From Actinomycetes bacterium (lineage in GTDB: Bacteria > Actinomycetota > Thermoleophilia > RBG-16-64-13): 64,000 nucleotides of DNA. Within the stretch, counting starts at the first letter, position 1, and every line of letters begins with the position of its first letter. Location of the stretch: NCBI GenBank assembly GCA_024637035.1, contig JAGXFW010000016.1, positions 372,001-436,000 on the forward strand. Direction: 5' to 3'. A program made the translations under genes and the position numbers. Below are positions 61,263 through 64,000 of the stretch, piece by piece. The notes under the pieces were generated by a model. That model saw nothing but the letters and a program-made list of their open reading frames with translations, was not told the DNA's origin and searched no databases.

Positions 61263-62743
61263 CAGCGTTCTCCTTGAGTCGGGGCCGGGCGGCCCAAATG
61301 TCGCGCGATGACCGCTTCCGCTTCGGGCGGCAGCGGCGGCACCGTGTGCTCGGCGAGGATCTCACGGGCCAACCTCAGGGCACGCGCATGAGCGTCCTCG
61401 CCGCCGCGCTGCTGCCAAGCCCCTCGCATCCGCCGGTCGATCACCCGCACCCGCGACTGCTCGCGGGCCGCTGACTCCCGGGTCTGCTTCTCGCGCAGGA
61501 AGTTGCCGTCGAACCCCACCCTTTGGATGGAGTCGAGACTGATAGAGGATGCGTCGCAGCGGATGCCTTCCAGCACCCTGCGGTTCATTCGAGCAATCTC
61601 GTCATCAAGCACCATCTGGCCGAAATCGAAGGTCAGGCCCAGTTCGAGCATACCCATGCCATAGATCAGGTTGGCCCCTGCCAACGCTGGTAACAGACTG
61701 GTGAGGGTCTTCTCGTGGCCCGCCTGCGCGTCGGGCAGCTTGCTGTCCGCCTAACCACCCGCGACCCAACACGGTAGATAGTAGAAGTCGCTCATCTCGG
61801 CTACCGCGGCAGAGATCAGGGCCAGTTCGGGAGCGCCGACGGGCGCGGTGGCATGGCGCAGATCGAAGGTGGTCGTGCTGCTGCCATAGATGACCGGGGC
61901 CCCGCGGCAGGCAAGTTGAGCGAGCGTGAGCGCCGAGAGCACCTCCGCGTTGTGCGTGACCATGGTGCCTGCCAGGGTGATGGGGCTGGTCGCTCCAGCC
62001 ATGGCCATGGAGATCACGTTCGACGCGATCCCGTGCCGGGCGCACCGCATCATGATCTCCGGCGTGGGCGAGTAGAGGGCCAAGGGGCTCGTGGGACACG
62101 TGTCGACAGAGAAGATAGGACGCTCGCGCAGCGCCTCGGCTCCCCCGACGACCGCCGCGGCGATCTCCACCAGGGTGTCGAGTTGCTCGCCCGTCTCGAC
62201 GCCCGCGTGTACGTGCTTCGTGGTGTTGCGCAACGCCGCGACGAAGCTCTCCAGATATGCGTCCTCCGGGGGCACGTCGGTGGGTGTCACCGCCATCTCG
62301 AAGGTCTCGCACATCTCGAGGGCGTCGCAGAGTCGGGCGATCTGGGCGAGATCGTCCAGAGTGGAGTCGCGGTGGTCGCCGGTCTCCAAGTCGTAGACCT
62401 TGGTGCCCTCGCCGAAGTTCGTATATCCGACCGAGTGGCCGCCCATGACGTAGTCGTGCGCCCCGTCTCGAGAGGCCAACAGGATCGTGCCGGGAGCCGA
62501 CTCCAGTGCTTCTTCCACCACGCGACGAGGGAAGCGGACGGTCTGCGTGGCCGTGTCCACGGCGCACCCGGCGGAGTCGAGCATGTCCAGCGCCTCATCG
62601 ACCGGCACCTTCACCCCCACGGTCTCCAGCACTTGCAGCGTGGCCTCGTGGATCGCCTCCCGACCCGTAGTGCCAAGGACATCGAAGCTTATCCGCGATA
62701 CCCCCGCCCGCTCCTCGCCTCTGGGCTTGTCCCTCCACCCCAT
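61262..62743 (-). CDS. mttB: Trimethylamine methyltransferase MttB with in-frame amber codon (pyrrolysine)
   Basis: Moves a methyl group from trimethylamine to a corrinoid protein. One TAG (61751-61753), codon 331, lies in PCWVAGG-TAG-ADSKLPDAQAGHE. Reading through gives 493 aa; the archaeal enzyme has ~495 with pyrrolysine near 334. Other seen motifs: EATLQVLETVGVKVPVDEAL, GGHSVGYTNFGEGTKVYD, SVDTCPTSPLALYSPTP and, after the TAG, NLIYGMGMLELGLTFDFGQM and RVGFDGNFLREKQT. The presence of an amber codon sets it apart from the pyrrolysine-free MttB relatives that use glycine betaine. ATG behind AAGGAAGGG, four bases after the lrp stop. Confidence 0.95.
61751..61753 (-). other. In-frame TAG of mttB, probable pyrrolysine codon 331
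   Basis: Amber codon inside mttB, followed by 162 further residues of clear MttB sequence up to the TGA that overlaps the mtbB start. Confidence 0.9.
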
Positions 62744-62747
62744 CGCG

Positions 62748-63257
62748 TCACACCCTTCCTTCCAACGCGGGATCCTCGGGTATCTCCCACATATAGCTGA
62801 ACTTCTCATTCCCCAGGATGGTGAAGACCTCGACCGAGATGACGCTCCCGCCCGGGGCCAGCGGCCCGCTGAGGAAGTCAAGCAGTTCCTCGCTACCGCG
62901 GAACACTCCTTCCACCAGCAGGTTGTACCGGCCGGTGCAGTACCCCACCCAACACACTCTGCTGAGCGCGGCGAACGTGCGGCCCACTTCGCGCAGGTCT
63001 CCGGCGACGACATTCACGCCGATCATGACGTTGATCGCGTACCCCGTCGCGGCCGGGTCGAGCAGACCGACGATCTGCACCACCCCACTCTCCATCATCT
63101 TCTCGATCCGCTTGCGTACCGTGGGCACGGACACTCCGGAGACTCGAGCGATCTCCGCGTTCGGCACGCGGCCGTCGCCCTGGAGCAGGGCCAGTATCTT
63201 CCGGTCCAGCGAGTCAAGCCGCTCCGGTCGCGGCTCGCCCTTCTTGTGGTCGTCCAT
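62748..63257 (-). CDS. Lrp/AsnC-family regulator of the methylamine operon
   Basis: 169 aa from the ATG at 63257, behind GGGGGTG; ATG 63281 adds eight residues. Helix-turn-helix (LDSLDRKILALLQGDGR, NAEIARVSGVSVPTVRKR) and a C-terminal RAM domain (INVMIGVNVVAGDLREVGR, VGYCTGRYNLLVEGVFRG). First gene of lrp-mttB-mtbB; its stop is four bases before the mttB start. It may sense methylamines or a product and control the operon; that is inference from position. Confidence 0.87.
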   Translation of the reverse strand: MDDHKKGEPRPERLDSLDRKILALLQGDGRVPNAEIARVSGVSVPTVRKRIEKMMESGVVQIVGLLDPAATGYAINVMIGVNVVAGDLREVGRTFAALSRVCWVGYCTGRYNLLVEGVFRGSEELLDFLSGPLAPGGSVISVEVFTILGNEKFSYMWEIPEDPALEGRV

Positions 63258-63555
63258 CGCACCCCCGATCAGTTGAGGCATGGCTTCGCCAGCGTATACT
63301 TATCGATTCTACACGTCAATACCGTCATGACTTATCGTTTCGGTAACTCATATCGACAAAGTACGCATGAAGCGCGCCGTGGCAACACAGCGTCGCGGCA
63401 GACTGCAGGGAAGAAACAGGCCGGGCTTCCGCTACCTCAGCGCGCTGCGCCGGGCGGTGTGAGTTCCCTCACCTCGTTCTCATCGTGACCTAATGTCCGC
63501 GGCCGATACTGGGTGTAGCATCCGTCACATGGTGATTGGACGAGGAGGTGGACCG
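63258..63555. promoter_or_regulatory. Divergent control region of the lrp-mttB-mtbB operon
   Basis: Holds a possible minus-strand promoter, TTGACG (63319-63314), 15 bases, TATACG (63298-63293), and three TATCG motifs near 63301, 63333 and 63351. The best is the imperfect palindrome TTATCGTTTCGGTAA (63332-63346). These are plausible Lrp sites. The rest holds no gene; a small repeat GTGAG-ttcc-CTCAC lies near 63460. Confidence 0.4.
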
Positions 63556-63816
63556 ATGAACAAGACCCCTTCGGTATCGCTGGGCTCAACAGAGGTGATC
63601 ACCCTGAGTGCCTTGCTTCGAGAGATCCTCGCTGAGGAAGGCGGGGCCTATGCCTCCGTCTTCGCGGGCCCTGAGTTCAGGTCGTACGACGGCCCGTACG
63701 ACGGCCGCGTCGCGGCAGGGTCACCATCGCGGCAGAGAAGCCGGGTTCATGCGGGCCTAGCGTGCGCCAACAACCGGGAGCCCGGACAGAAGTCCCCACG
63801 ACCCGCCCTTCGCTGA
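63556..63816 (+). CDS. Small hypothetical protein
   Basis: 86 aa from an ATG eight bases after AGGAGG, a convincing ribosome site. The N-terminal half (MNKTPSVSLGSTEVITLS, LLREILAEEGGAYAS) looks protein-like; the C-terminal part is Arg/Ser-rich and its last 60 bases overlap the convergent FAD-enzyme gene. A tandem repeat cgtacgacggcc (twice) lies within, at about 63681-63704. It may be a short protein that ended originally elsewhere or a degraded gene. No family recognised. Confidence 0.4.
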   Translation: MNKTPSVSLGSTEVITLSALLREILAEEGGAYASVFAGPEFRSYDGPYDGRVAAGSPSRQRSRVHAGLACANNREPGQKSPRPALR

Positions 63817-64000
63817 GCCGGGCCTCACGCCTGACTGGATCGCCTGGCGCAAGCGCCCTGCGCCCGGCTGCGATCCGAACATGACCGCTCCCACCAGCCG
63901 CCCTTCCTGCAGCCAGAGCGTGCGTGCGCGGCCCGAGACGGGGTCCCCGATCACCGTCCGCACCACGCCCCCGCCCAGGTAGCCCAGGGCTTCTGGACTC
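63757..64000 (-). CDS. C-terminal end of a probable FAD-dependent pyridine-nucleotide oxidoreductase (cut by window edge)
   Basis: 81 codons of an open frame that enters from beyond base 64000 and stops at 63757. Residues LQEGRLVGAVMFGSQPGAGRL, RQAIQSGV match the C-terminal strand-helix unit of NAD(P)H/FAD oxidoreductases and nitrite-reductase-like enzymes (pattern LVGAVLxGD). The tail after it is Gly/Ser-rich and ends LPVVGAR. It may supply electrons to a partner not in the window, possibly a corrinoid reactivation system; that is only a guess from position. Confidence 0.6.
   Translation of the reverse strand, partial: SPEALGYLGGGVVRTVIGDPVSGRARTLWLQEGRLVGAVMFGSQPGAGRLRQAIQSGVRPGSAKGGSWGLLSGLPVVGAR

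Noticed and set aside
61262-61684. 140-codon ORF as a separate gene
   Set aside because: It is the C-terminal part of MttB after the amber codon; NLIYGMGMLELGLTFDF is MttB core sequence.
63258-63555. tRNA-Pyl gene (pylT) near the methylamine operon
   Set aside because: Looked for a cloverleaf with a CUA anticodon and the GGG start known from pylT; nothing fits in this region.
1-64000. CRISPR arrays, rRNA operons, complete insertion sequences
   Set aside because: No regularly spaced direct repeats, no rRNA sequence and no transposase-like protein was seen in the window.

Overview
The window is a GC-rich (roughly two-thirds G+C by eye), densely coded chromosomal segment. No rRNA, tRNA, CRISPR array, integrase or complete insertion sequence was seen. 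The gene content points to an anaerobic or microaerophilic member of the Actinomycetota (Coriobacteriia- or Thermoleophilia-like); this placement is inference. It rests on leaderless-looking promoters, many GTG/TTG starts, futalosine-pathway menaquinone genes, rubrerythrin, ferredoxin-type glutamate synthase parts, and methylamine methyltransferases that need pyrrolysine.

Layout. 1-1.6 kb: competence genes comEC (cut by the window edge) and comEA. 1.8-6.9 kb: rubrerythrin, a DEAD-box RNA helicase, two alpha/beta hydrolases and a YajQ protein. 7.1-10.4 kb: a secreted M23 peptidase and an ABC-F ATPase. 10.5-15.7 kb: an apparent operon E1alpha-E1beta-E2 (2-oxoacid dehydrogenase) followed by mqnB and mqnD. 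15.9-20.3 kb: a 46-residue zinc-ribbon protein with a structured leader, a YHS-LOG fusion, an MBL/beta-CASP nuclease, a Met/Gly-rich secreted protein and a DMT exporter. 20.5-21.2 kb: a HigBA-type toxin-antitoxin pair. 21.3-28.9 kb: an M20 hydrolase, acetyl-CoA synthetase, a ferredoxin-like protein behind a CsoR-like operator, an Lrp regulator coupled to a class-III aminotransferase, and a 3-hydroxyacyl-CoA dehydrogenase. 29.0-33.7 kb: a complete branched-chain amino-acid-type ABC importer, livJHMGF. 33.9-46 kb: leuS, a lipoprotein, mgtC, uvrB, a lytic transglycosylase, coaE, rpsA and polA. 46.3-54.6 kb: a nitrogen block with an HdrB-HdrC-like fusion, three separately encoded glutamate synthase modules, glnA and a second FMN-domain glutamate synthase homologue. 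54.8-58.9 kb: an enolase-superfamily enzyme, a radical SAM protein, and a MoxR ATPase joined to a VWA protein across an A9 run. 58.9-59.7 kb: a YwiC-like membrane protein. 59.9-63.3 kb: lrp-mttB-mtbB. 63.6-64 kb: a small ORF and the C-terminal end of a probable FAD-dependent oxidoreductase.

Most notable. The mttB (trimethylamine) and mtbB (dimethylamine) methyltransferase genes each contain one in-frame amber codon, at codons 331 and 354. These are the positions where the archaeal enzymes carry pyrrolysine, and reading through restores lengths of 493 and 467 residues. At least twelve other genes in the window end in TAG, so amber must be decoded two ways. No pyl genes, corrinoid protein or reactivase lie here, so partners must be elsewhere.

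Other signals: a possible -1 frameshift or transcriptional slip joining MoxR to VWA; two copies of a terminal-inverted-repeat element that each abut a TAG stop codon; matching leaderless promoter layouts for polA and coaE; a hairpin plus T7 in the rpsA leader; and an Hdr-like protein encoded with a glutamate synthase that lacks GltD.
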